A stretch of 64,000 bases of DNA from Macrobrachium rosenbergii. Taxonomy: Eukaryota; Arthropoda; Malacostraca; Decapoda; Palaemonidae. Below the pieces are notes generated by a model. The model saw nothing but the letters and a program-made list of their open reading frames with translations. It was not told the origin of the DNA and made no database searches. Within the stretch, counting starts at the first letter, position 1; each line of letters opens with the position of its first letter. Where the stretch lies: positions 34,701,125 to 34,765,124 of the forward strand of contig NC_089783.1 of NCBI RefSeq assembly GCF_040412425.1, written 5' to 3'. The translations under genes were made by a program, and so were the position numbers. Shown piece by piece: positions 1 through 9,857 of the stretch.

Positions 1-242
1 ACAACTGAACGAAAATCTCAGTGGCGTCACTTCAGATTTTTCCTGGGGAGTGTGGGCAAATGGGTGGGGTAGCGAGCGAAGCAAGCCCTGTCAGCTGGGA
101 GTAGGGGGGCCGCATGAGCGCCCTTCCCCCCCACCTCGAAAATTTTTTGGAAATTTGTGTGCATTTTGGAGCGTTTTGAAGTCATATAAGTGCTGTATTG
201 AGTTAAATATGCAGCAAAACAGGTGTGCAACACCCACCCGCA

Positions 243-336
<94 letters not shown>
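243..336. repeat. (ATT)n microsatellite
   Basis: About 31 uninterrupted ATT units. Reading frames through it give poly-Leu or poly-Asn and are artefacts. The flanks (1-242 and 337-460) hold no recognisable gene. Confidence 0.97.
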
Positions 337-1052
337 TAAAAAGCTAAGAGGCAAACCAAGCCTTGGGGGCATTAGTGTCTTGAGGGGGGGCGCAGGTGGC
401 CCCCAGGCACATCCCCCCAGTGACTCCCCTGGCAAATGTAGGCTAAAGCTTTTTTAGACCACCAAAGAAATTACAAAAAAATGCAACCTTAAAAATGTAG
501 ACTTGCAGTTCTAGAAGCTACATAAATTTTTTTTACCCCTGCTATTCAAGTCATTGCAATCTACCTCGACCTGTGCGATAGCAGAATTCATTTTTCGATA
601 GTACCGCTCGCATTCTGCGCTGACTTGGCAATCTAAAACAATGCACCCGTTATTGTAAAAAATTTCATTGTCAGTACTTGATATATTTAATTCTCATGTT
701 TTAAACTTTGTTGTCTGCTCTTGCGATACTTAATTGTCATATTTTTGTTGCTATGTAAAACTTTCAAATAAAATATCTTCCGTATCATTTCCTAATATGA
801 TACAGACTTCATAAATTTAAACAAATTTGAACATGTCTTCTTCTTTGTTTTGTGAACTCGTAAACATTTTGATCATTGCCATTCCAACTCTCGTTCTAAA
901 TATTAATAGAAATCAACACTTAAAAGCATTTTGCATTATTTTTTAAACGAGAATTAAAAGTTTACAGTCTAGGCCTATTTTTGTCTGTATTTTAATTCTC
1001 GTCGGTTCAGTTAAATAAAAGGGTTTTGTGCTTCTTTCAAGACTGAGTGTAG

Positions 1053-1054
<2 letters not shown>
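337..1054. other. AT-rich stretch, no gene seen
   Basis: No coding, RNA or repeat signal recognised. The base composition is AT-rich with scattered stops in all frames. Confidence 0.6.

Positions 1055-1143
<89 letters not shown>
1055..1143. repeat. (TAA)n microsatellite at a PLE end
   Basis: About 29 TAA units. It abuts a Penelope-like fragment. The same kind of AAT run also borders the PLE copies at 2547-2603 and 4770-4785, so these runs look like the element's own terminal tail and not chance microsatellites. Confidence 0.95.
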
Positions 1144-1144
<1 letters not shown>

Positions 1145-1700
1145 GAAGGAAGAAGACCCTCTTTGAGGCAAGTTTTGTTGAATAAAATGGCTGCATTTTG
1201 CGAATTGATTTTATACTGAGTTTTCTCAATTCTTCTAATAATTCGCTTTTCATGCACATAAATATCAGTCAATAATTGACCAGTGTTCATGTTTCGATGG
1301 ATGAAACAGCGTATTTCTTACAGCAGAAGTTCTTTATTTTTAAGCATTACAACAGGTTACTGGAACCTGGGATGTAAATCCGTAGATTTTCCTTATTGTA
1401 TTTTCGGTGGTATTTCTTCTTTTTTCTTCTTCTGACGTCTATCTGGTACTTTTAGTACTCTTTCTGTCGACATGTTTCGACCAGCTCGTTGGTCATCTTA
1501 TGGACGTTGGGATGAGTCTGGAGACACAGTGTTGTCGCTGTTTAAGGTTAAGCCAGCCTTGTGCTGTCACGGGTTCTTGCTCCGGGAGGAACCCGTGACT
1601 GAAACGATGTGTAAAGACATAAAAAAAAGTGCTTTTTGGCAGTTAGTTGGTGAAAAAGAAAGAGGGTGACAGGCAGGGCTGCAACCCCTTTAAACCTTAC
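1144..1700 (-). mobile_element. Penelope-like element fragment (terminal repeat part)
   Basis: Read on the minus strand, 1290 to about 1145 encodes a peptide beginning MNTGQLLTDI and containing EKRIIRRIEK and AAILFNKTCLKEGLLP. A close relative is encoded on the plus strand at 4653-4780 (MNIGQLLTNI, EKRIIRKIEK, AILFNK). Its recurrence next to element ends suggests the start of the PLE reading frame lying inside the terminal repeat. A second block, 1465-1600, matches 2770-2910 in a sequence that includes the shared word GTCGACATGTTTCGACC. This is a decayed 3'/terminal-repeat fragment. The assignment rests on similarity to the better-preserved copies at 2604-4785. Confidence 0.65.
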
Positions 1701-1819
1701 GGTACGCATCAGTAGGAGGGAAAGTTTTATAGCAGTGAGTCCCAGCTTAGTGGGAGAGGGCTGAGAAGGAAAAGGAAGAGAGCTTGTGTTTGAGGGAAAG
1801 GTAGCGCAAAAAATAAAAT

Positions 1820-2072
1820 ATTTATATATGCTCATATACATATATATACATACAATATGTATATACAAATACATACAGATACATGCACGCATACATATAC
1901 ATAAATAGAATAAAAACATATATACCCATATGTGCATATACACCCACATGCATATATGTATGCATATGCACATATATACACACCTGCACATACATACATA
2001 CATACATACACACACACACAGTAAGTGGGACAGCAAGGGCTACCCATTTCTGCATATGAGTTTTTTCTTTAT

Positions 2073-2152
<80 letters not shown>
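1820..2152. repeat. Compound TA / TACA / AC microsatellite
   Basis: Mixed TACATA and CATATA runs (1820-2013), then an AC run (2008-2019), then pure TA from about 2085 to 2152. Tyr-Ile and Cys-Val reading frames here are artefacts of the repeats. Confidence 0.95.
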
Positions 2153-2154
<2 letters not shown>

Positions 2155-2157
2155 TTA

Positions 2158-2340
2158 GGTGGATTTTGACCATGCTTTATTGCCATGGCTTTTGTCTTAT
2201 TGATGTTGATCTTGAGTCCCAGTTGTGAGCATTTTTATCTTCTATTTGTTGCAAGGCTTCTTGCGTCTTATGGAGTGGTCTTCGAGGGCTTGTGCCGATG
2301 ATGCAAACATCATCATCAAATACTACTAGCAACAGCGCAC
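2158..2340 (-). pseudogene. Non-LTR retrotransposon reverse transcriptase scrap
   Basis: On the minus strand this encodes FDDDVCIIGTSP, a diverged form of the reverse-transcriptase (F/Y)ADD active-site block. It is followed in a shifted frame by LGLKINI and KTKAM, matching the conserved GLKxNxxKTK block of LINE reverse transcriptases. At least one frameshift separates the two blocks. Only about 60 residues survive, so the clade is not resolved. No host gene function is likely. Confidence 0.5.
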
Positions 2341-2545
2341 GTAGTCAGAAAAGTGATGGACTCCTAGGGAGGCAGGATGCAACCCGGAATCCCACACTGT
2401 GAAAACCACCCAGTCGAATAGGATGACTGTGATAGACTGAAAAAAAAGATAATAATAAATTATTTTCATACAAAATCGACGATTACATCTAGTTAGCCTA
2501 TTTAAAGAGATGGTCTTGTGAGTCATTCTGGAAGAGTGAGTGTAA

Positions 2546-2546
<1 letters not shown>

Positions 2547-2603
<57 letters not shown>
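2547..2603. repeat. (AAT)n tail of PLE copy
   Basis: About 18 AAT units directly at the outer end of the minus-strand Penelope-like copy. Confidence 0.93.
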
Positions 2604-3985
2604 TATGAAGGATGGCTTTTCGGGCTCAGCGATATTGGTCAGCAACTAGCCGATATTCATATTGGAAAAAGGATATTGTGTGGAATGCGGGAAGTCTTTT
2701 ATTGAAATATCCAATCAGAGATCCGTGGAATCCTTCGTCGTCTGGATTCAGGTTCTACTTCAGATACCGTCGACATGTTTCGACCACCTCGTTGGTCATC
2801 CTCTGGACGTGATCGAAAAAGATCTGGAGAAACAAGGTTGTTGTTTTTTAAGAGTAAGCCAGCCTTGTGCTGGCACAGGCTCTTGCTCCTGGAGCAGCCT
2901 GTAACAAAAGAAACAAGGCGCTTATTAGGTCGGTATTTATAGCCGGGGGGGGGGGGGGCGGGGGTCTTGATCGGTGCTGAATTATGATTGGCTGCCCGGG
3001 GCAGGTCATCTCGGGCGGAGCCTTCTCTCCCATGTTGATATTCGGGGCTCGTATTGCATGCGAGCGGCACTGTAGTGCTGGGGATGAATGGGAGAATTTC
3101 GATCCTCAGATGCCGAACTTTGATTCATTTGTTCGCTATGGGTGTTGCTAGGTGCAGGTCTCCTGGAGCCGTGGGGAGGAGAAAGGTTTCCTGCTTAATG
3201 TTGAGGGTTGGCTTCTCCTTCCCAATGTGCAATGCTTCCAAGAGGAGCAGGCAGCGGTGGTCCGTAGTTCGGTCAGTCATTTCCATATTCGTGATTATAT
3301 CTTTTCTTGCAATTCTCTGGTTATGGGCAGCCCTGACATGGTTAAAGATGGCTTCCTCTTGGACGTGGCAGGAAATCCTCTTTGAGAAACGCATGGTGAT
3401 CACACCGATGTAAGAACCGAGGCATCCTCGGACGGGGCATCAGTACCGGTATACCATGTTGGTTTTCTTCAAGGGGTCCTGCTGAGGTGGGGGCTGGATT
3501 GTTATGCATTACCAGGCTGCTCGTCTTTTTGCTCTTGTAATAAATGACTAGATGAATATTCTTATTGGGGTCGACGGGGTTGACATTATTCTCGATGATG
3601 TTCTTGAGGGCACGTTCATCTTCTTTATATTTATGATGAAATTGTCTTTTATAGAAGAGCTCTATGCGTTCAGGGGCACCAGGGCGAGGTTCCTGCCGGT
3701 ACCATTTATCGATGTTCGCCTTGATAGACTCTTCTATATTCCGGTTTGGGTGTCCATTGTCGATGAGGGTCTGGGCTACACGTTCCATTTCTCCGTGTGT
3801 GTTATTCCAGGAGGAGCAGTGAGAGAGGGCCCTCCTGACGTAGGCGCTGATGGTGGAGCGCTTATACCTCTTGGGGCACTCGCTCGCCCTGTTCATACAC
3901 ATGACCAGGTTCGTGCGCTTCGTGTAGACCTTCGTAGAGAAAGAGGCCTCTCTCTGCTCCACAAGGACGCCAAGGAAGGGGAGGC
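2604..3985 (-). mobile_element. Penelope-like element, 3' half, minus strand
   Basis: Runs from a junction near 3985 back to the AAT tail at 2603. In minus-strand order it holds the end of the reverse transcriptase, a linker, a GIY-YIG endonuclease, and a terminal repeat with a TATA box at 2934-2941. The outer roughly 750 bp is repeated in inverted orientation at 3986-4785. A poly-G run lies at 2944-2958. PLEs typically carry RT plus GIY-YIG and often sit as partly inverted or tandem copies flanked by pseudo-LTRs, which fits here. Confidence 0.75.
2934..2941 (-). promoter_or_regulatory. TATA box in PLE terminal repeat
   Basis: TATAAATA on the minus strand. The matching box in the inverted copy is at 4458-4465, so the motif is conserved between the two repeats. 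Downstream of it lies the conserved MN(I/T)GQLL start. The promoter role is inferred. Confidence 0.45.
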
Positions 3986-3997
3986 CTTGGTTCTTAC
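3125..3997 (-). pseudogene. PLE polyprotein: RT C-terminus, linker and GIY-YIG endonuclease (broken)
   Basis: From about 3997 downwards the minus strand encodes LPFLGVLV and FSTKVYTKRT, matching the last RT block of Penelope-like elements. The linker follows, with SECPKRYKRS and RRALSHCSSW. In another frame comes the GIY-YIG endonuclease: MVYRY, a CPVRGC Cys pair, SYIGVITMRFSKRI and a downstream LLEALHIGKEKPTLN. A TGA stop lies between VYRY and CPVRGC, and a frameshift falls near 3420. The open stretch 3342-3962 ends out of frame. The RT catalytic core is absent because the copy is 5'-truncated at the junction with the opposite copy. The endonuclease in known PLEs nicks the target DNA for priming. 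This copy is not functional. Confidence 0.72.
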
Positions 3998-4785
3998 ATC
4001 AGTATGACCATCATGCGTTTCTCAAAGAGGATTTCCTGACACGCCCAAGGGGGAGCCATCTTAACCATGCCAGGATCGCTCATAACCAGAGAATTGCAAG
4101 AAAAGATATACTGTAATCATGAATATGGACCGAAGTATGGACCACCGCCGCCTGCGCCTCTTGGAAGCATTGCACATTGGGAAAGAGAAACCAACCATCA
4201 ACATTACATAGGGAACCTTTCTCCTCCCCACGGCCGCCAGGAGACCTGAACCGAGCGACCCCCATAGCAAACGAACTAATCAAAATTCGGCATCTGAGGA
4301 TAGAAATTCTCCCATTCATCCCCAGCACTACAATGCCGCTTGCACGCAAGCCGAGCCCCGAACATCAACATGGGAGAGAAGGCTCCACCCGAGATGACCC
4401 GCCCCGGGCAGCCAATCACAATTCAGCACCAATCAAGACAACCCCCACCCCCACCCCTATAAATACCGACCCAAGCGCCTTGTTTCTCCAGACCTTTTTC
4501 AACCGCGTCCAGAGGATGACCAACGAGATGGTCGAAACATGTCGACGGTACCTGAAGCAGAACCTGAATCCAGACGACGAAGGATTCCACGGATCTCTGA
4601 TTGGATATTTCAATAAAAGACTTCCCGCAATCCACACAATATCCTTTTTCCAATATGAATATCGGCCAGTTGCTGACCAACATCGCTGAGCCCGAAAAGC
4701 GAATTATAAGGAAAATAGAAAAGATACTGTATAAGATAAATTCGCATAATACAGCCATCCTTTTTAATAAAATAATAATAATAAT
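3986..4785 (+). mobile_element. Penelope-like element, 3' end, plus strand
   Basis: Head-to-head partner of the minus-strand copy. It begins inside the GIY-YIG coding part: TAC ATC AGT ATG gives the YIG-like YIS, followed by MRFSKRIS and then a TGA stop and a frameshift. It continues through HNQRIARKDI, a terminal repeat with a TATA box (4458-4465) and the MNIGQLLTNI reading-frame start (about 4653), and ends in an AAT run. YIG is changed to YIS here, so the endonuclease is mutated as well as truncated. Confidence 0.72.
4458..4465 (+). promoter_or_regulatory. TATA box in PLE terminal repeat
   Basis: TATAAATA, the counterpart of the minus-strand box at 2934-2941. It lies about 190 bp upstream of the conserved MNIGQLL start. 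An internal promoter is inferred. Confidence 0.45.
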
Positions 4786-4820
4786 GAAACAAGACGACCC
4801 TGTAACGAGGCTATAATATC

Positions 4821-5029
4821 GAGAATTAAAAGCCACAGTAGTGTAAAAATATTTATGTGCAAAGTTAAAAATGATAAGGAGAGACTTTCAGATACTACTC
4901 CGTGTCCCTCATAAGTCCTGCCGCTTAGTAGGACTGATGAGGGATACGGAGTAGTATCTGAAAGTCTCTCCTTTTCGTTTTTAACTTTGTACATAAATAT
5001 TTTTAACGCTACTGTGGCTTTTAGTTCTC
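4821..5029. repeat. Near-perfect palindrome, 100-bp arms
   Basis: The left arm 4821-4919 is closely complementary to the right arm 4930-5029, with a loop of about 10 bases. Both outer edges meet AAT runs, as the PLE copies do. The centre contains a hammerhead-like core (see 4934-4963). This may be two inverted terminal pieces of a PLE or of a related self-cleaving element. That origin is an inference. Confidence 0.9.
4934..4963 (+). ncRNA. Hammerhead-ribozyme-like core (candidate)
   Basis: The sequence shows CTGATGA (4934-4940), then a hairpin stem GATAC/GTATC (4943-4947 with 4954-4958), then GAAA (4960-4963). This is the order of a hammerhead core around helix II. There is one unpaired or extra G next to the helix, and no clean separate helix I/III, because the arms pair as one long palindrome. 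Hammerheads are known in Penelope-like terminal repeats. This could be a decayed or inverted one. The minus-strand equivalent reads CTTATGA and is mutated. Confidence 0.35.
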
Positions 5030-5077
5030 AATAATAATAATAATCTAGTTTCATAAAAGAAAGCTCTTGTAGGAACA

Positions 5078-5335
5078 CAAATATCGGACGTTGTAAAGAT
5101 CCGCAACCCCAGAGTACCCATGTAAAGATTGGCTATCCTCAGAATGAACTTGTTAACATCAGCCACCCCCCAGTACTGAACACGGCGAAGGGACATTCCA
5201 TTTGGCCGACAACAAACAGATGCACCGCCAGTATCAGAATGAGCTTGTTAACACCAGCCACCCCAAATATTAGCTTGTTAAGATAAACAACCCTCAGGTA
5301 CTCTGGGGTTGCTGTTCTTTACAACGTCTCAAATA
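5078..5335. mobile_element. Short inverted-repeat element (MITE-like)
   Basis: About 40-bp arms: 5079-5121 contains GACGTTGTAAAGA and GCAACCCCAGAGTACC, and 5296-5335 carries the reverse complement. Inside are two good copies and one partial copy of a unit containing CTTGTTAACA(C/T)CAGCCACCCC. No coding capacity. Confidence 0.6.
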
Positions 5336-5689
5336 TCAGTCAAGGAGTGTATGAGCCCGATCCATTGACTTCAGAATAGATATGTAAAATGTATACTTTT
5401 CAAGAAAAATTGTTGTCGGTGACAAGGAAAAATGGTAGGAAACCAACCACGAAGATAAATAGATTTATAAATCCAGTAATTGACTTCAGATGTTAATGAG
5501 TGTGCAGCTCTACCTCCTCCCACCTGTCAAGTGTGAATATTTGGTTTCCAATGGTGGATGTGTGTGTGTTCGTTTGCACTGTCTCTCTATGTTGTACGCT
5601 GTATATTTCTACCGCTGTGCACTGTATCAGTCCTCTGATAATGTCTTAGACATAATGATGGAACCAGTTAGTTATACACATACACACTA

Positions 5690-5898
<209 letters not shown>

Positions 5899-6186
5899 TA
5901 TATAGAGTATACACACACACACTTTTCTAACTAGCTCACACGTGATTTTATTTATATGCACATATGTTACAGAACCTGAATTCGACAGGAGTATGCACAG
6001 AAAAGTCGATGGCAACTTAGAACTCTCTTAATACCAGAGAGTGATCTAAGTCGTCTGTGTATCATCGTATCTGCACCAAAAGCCAGTTTCGAAACCTGCC
6101 CAGGGCAGATACACTTTCCACTAAGAATTCCCTTTGGGTTTAAGTTATTTTCAGGGAATATTGAATTCAACATTAATAAATATGTA

Positions 6187-6320
6187 GTTGTAATAACCAT
6201 AATATCATCTTAACTTCTCGAATTCTTCGCACTTTTTGGGTACATTTGTCACTACAAATCCTTGGATCCAAACAGTGTGAAGAATTCGAGAAGTTAAGAG
6301 GGCATTGTTGTTATTACAAT
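6187..6320. repeat. Long hairpin
   Basis: Arms 6208-6232 and 6275-6299 match at 24 of 25 positions around an EcoRI-like GAATTC. An outer pair, TTGTAATAAC with GTTATTACAA, extends the stem. The loop is about 42 bases. No gene content seen. Confidence 0.7.
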
Positions 6321-6352
6321 TGCAAACGTATCTCGTAAAAAGTGTCCAGTAG

Positions 6353-6598
<246 letters not shown>

Positions 6599-6924
6599 TG
6601 CATTCGGAAACTATAAATAAAAAATACCCAAGTAAAACAAGCCTGAAAGCATTCTATCGCTACGTGATATCTCATCAATGTTCCTCATTACTGACTAATT
6701 TGCAAGATGGAGTATCTGAAAAGACGCCTTCATATTAGAGACCGACTATCGGGTTTCATTTGATGAGGCGTTGAATATTTTCTTGATTACTCCTACTTAT
6801 GCGATGTGCAGCTCGTGAATTACTGCATTTTAAATTTCACTGTGTAGGCGAGTCCGTTTCGTGTTGTGTAGGGCGTGAATTACTGCATTGTACCTAAAAT
6901 TCTTCTCATATTCACAGTTTTGCA

Positions 6925-7150
6925 GGCGAGAATTACTTGTAGTAAATCGTGGTGCTTTTCCTCACTCATAGTGAATCACGCTTTCCCTTACTAGAAGTGA
7001 AAATTATCGTTGTAAATACTTTAATATGGTGCTTTCCCCACTCGAAGTGAATCGTAACCGTTGTAATATACAGTACATTAATATGATGCTTTCCCTCACT
7101 CGTAGTGAATCATACTCGTTATAAATACTTTAATATGGCGTTTTCCCTCG
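6925..7150. repeat. Tandem repeat, unit about 57 bp
   Basis: Three to four diverged units containing ATGGTGCTTTCC, CTCG(A/T)AGTGAATC and ACTTTAATATGG at roughly 55-60 bp spacing. Confidence 0.7.
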
Positions 7151-7574
7151 CGAAAACAGCTTTAAGAAAGCTTTAACAGCTGGCGGTTATGTCGCATCGC
7201 GCTCTGAAATTCAACACCAATGTAGACATCATTTTCTATGACTCATTCACTTCTTTTTTCTTCTTTTAATATTTGTGATCTCTATGTTGTCATATGCAAA
7301 GAGTATGTCCTTTCGTTAGCATGTTTTAAGTTCAGCGCTGTAGAATAAGAGTTGTAACCTTAGTAGAGAGTCTGTTTTCAGGAAAACTAATGTTTTTAAC
7401 ATTGAGTATGCTATCTATATTTCATTTACAGTTCATTCTTACCTATAATAGTAAAACATTTATAATAAGCTTATTTTACGTTTTAAAAGTATGTCATTAT
7501 CAATCGCTTGAATATGTAGAAACACCTTTATTTATTAACTTTCTGTTGCTGTATGTTAACTGGAGACATAACAA

Positions 7575-8460
7575 TAAGGATAATATATTTTTTAATAAAG
7601 CAAATTTATCGAAAATTAATAAGTTTTACTTTAAATATTGCGTAATAAAACTTGGAGACTCCTTACAAAAAAGTGTCCACCAATCCCCAAGGTGTAAAGT
7701 GATTAACGTAAATAGACAATAATAATTATAATATATATTTTTTTTTATTAAAGCAAGTTTATAAAAACCATGATTTTAAAGTAAATATTGCAAAATAAAG
7801 CTACTAAACGATGAGAGTCTTTACAAAAAAAATGTTCTCTAATCCCAGGTGGTGCAATAATAATAGTAATGGTATCTTTTCGCAAAATGTAAATCTATCA
7901 AAAAATTGATTTTCTGTAATGTAAGTCTATCTAAAATTGGTGAGTTTCAATGTAAATATAGCGTAAGAAAGCTACTAAAACAGAGGCTCCTTGTAAAAAG
8001 TGTCTTCTAATCCCACGGGGTGTACAGTGACCAACGTAAATGAGCAATGATAATGACGATACATTTTTCAATAATGCAAATTTATTGAAAATTGATGTGT
8101 TAATGTGAATATAGCATAATAAACCTGCTAAAATCAGATACTCCCTTCATGAAAATAATAAGGATATATTTTTTTATTAATGCAAATTGATCGGAAATTT
8201 ATGAGTTTTAATGTACATTATTGCAAAATTCATCTAGTAAAATCGGAGACTCCATACGTACAAGTGTCTCCTAATTCCTAATTACCAACGTAAAAAATAA
8301 ATAATAATGATAATAAGTAATTTTCAAAAACGCAAATTTATCGGAAATTTATGAGTTTTAATGTACATACTGCAATATTAATTTATTAAAACCACAGACT
8401 CCCTACAGAAAAGTGTCACCTATTCCCAGGAGGTGTAAAGTGACCAACGTAAATAGTCAA
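7575..8460. repeat. Tandem repeat, unit about 150 bp
   Basis: Around six irregular units sharing GCAAATTTATCG, GAGTTTTAATGT, GGAGACTCC and AAAAGTGTC. Spacing varies from about 107 to 180 bp. AT-rich and non-coding. Confidence 0.75.
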
Positions 8461-8577
8461 GGACACTGACAGCTTCAGTAGAGCTGTCAAGTGGTTAAGC
8501 GGAAGAAGGTATTTCAATTCTATGTTGAGAGAAGGCTGGTGGTGCTGGCAGGAGACAGAGGTCGGAAGCTGTAGCTG

Positions 8578-9299
8578 TAGTTTTGTAGCGGATACAGAAA
8601 GGTATTTTGAAGTGCATTCTGTAGCTAGATAGAGTTTATTTGAAGCTCGTTTTAGCCCTTTGTAGAGGAGGGTCTGTCTGGGCTTCGTAGGGTTGGGGGT
8701 TTGGGTACCTCTTTTTTATGTGTAACTGGAAGTAGACTTGTAGTTTTGTAGCGGGTACAGAATTGCATTGTATAGTGCATTCTGAAGCTAAATGGAGAGT
8801 ATTTGAAGCTTGTTTTAGACTTTTTTAGAGGAGGGTCTGTCTGGGCTTCGTACGGTTGGGGTTTTGGGTAACTTTTCTTTTTTTTGTAACTGGGAGTAGA
8901 TTTGTAGTTTTGTAGCGGGTATAGAAAGGCATTTTGGAGAACATTTTGTAGCTAAATGGGAAAAATGGAGTTATTTGAAGCTTGTTTTAGCCTTTAGGTA
9001 GAGAAGGGTCTGGGGTTCGTACGGTTGCTTTTTGTAGCTAGGAGAAGTTTTGTAGCAGGTGTTTTGAAATGGATTATGTAATTCTGTAGCTAAATAGAGA
9101 GAATTTGAAGCTTGTTTTATAGTCTTTTATAGAGGAGGGTCTGGGGTTCATATGGTTAGGGGTTATGGTAACATTTTTTGTAGCTCAGGGTTATGGTATA
9201 CTCTGGGTTAGATTTGTAGTTTTGTAGCAGATGCATAAAGGTATTTTGTAGTAAATTCTGTAGCTAAATGGAGAAAGAGTATTTAAAGCTCGTTTTAGT
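8578..9299. repeat. 163-bp satellite array, left part
   Basis: TAGTTTTGTAGC recurs at about 8578, 8741, 8904, 9045 and 9216. The shared block AGGAGGGTCTG and a GGTTGGGG-type stretch follow. The array is interrupted at 9299 and resumes at 13752. Confidence 0.88.
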
Positions 9300-9555
9300 C
9301 AGTAGAACTACATAACACCAATGCATGGGGTATTACCTTGGAAATAGACTTTTTCTATAGTATTTTGGTTGCTTATCAAGAATTTACTGTTATTTTTCGT
9401 CAGTTGATTGTAATTAACCTCAGAACTGATATGTTATTGTATGCTGGCCAGCCTGGAATGCTACCATGCATGCCCAGTTTTATAGGCGAACTTTTGGTAA
9501 AAAATGGAATTTCCTTCACTGGGGCGTCTGGCTCTGGCTAAGTAACACTGCCTAC

Positions 9556-9588
9556 TAGGTTAGGTTAGGTTAAGGTATGTTAGGTTAG
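9556..9588. repeat. Short interstitial TTAGG repeat
   Basis: About four units of TAGGT/TTAGG plus degenerate ones, the canonical arthropod telomere unit. It lies in the central spacer of the surrounding MITE. Confidence 0.7.
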
Positions 9589-9857
9589 TATGGTTCCTTT
9601 TATAGTAGATTCCCTTAGCCATTTCCCTCTTGAACATATGGCTCCTTCATGACTTGCAAATGCACCAAAACTGTTCCACAACAACTTGGCGGTCTGGTTT
9701 TCCCCAGTTTATTTCCCTACCCAAAATCCCGAGTTCCCGCATGGTCCCCAACATTGTTGGGTAGAGTTGTATGTTAATAATAGTTGACTGACAATAAACA
9801 ACACCACCTACTTCATCAGCAACACTAAAAGTATAGGAAAAGTCAATTTCCAAGATA

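Noticed and set aside
91..1290. Long frames rich in Asn, Tyr, Leu or Ile across 243-336 and 1055-1143
   Set aside because: They are translations of ATT/TAA microsatellites. Only the non-repeat part 1144-1290 on the minus strand was kept, as PLE sequence.
3342..3962. 206-codon minus-strand frame as a possible host gene
   Set aside because: Its sequence is the RT end and linker of a Penelope-like element, with the endonuclease continuing in another frame.
4886..4924. Hammerhead core on the minus strand of the palindrome
   Set aside because: The invariant CTGATGA reads CTTATGA there, so no functional core is claimed on that strand.
8578..9299. CRISPR-like array
   Set aside because: Units are contiguous satellite repeats without unique spacers, and the genome is eukaryotic.
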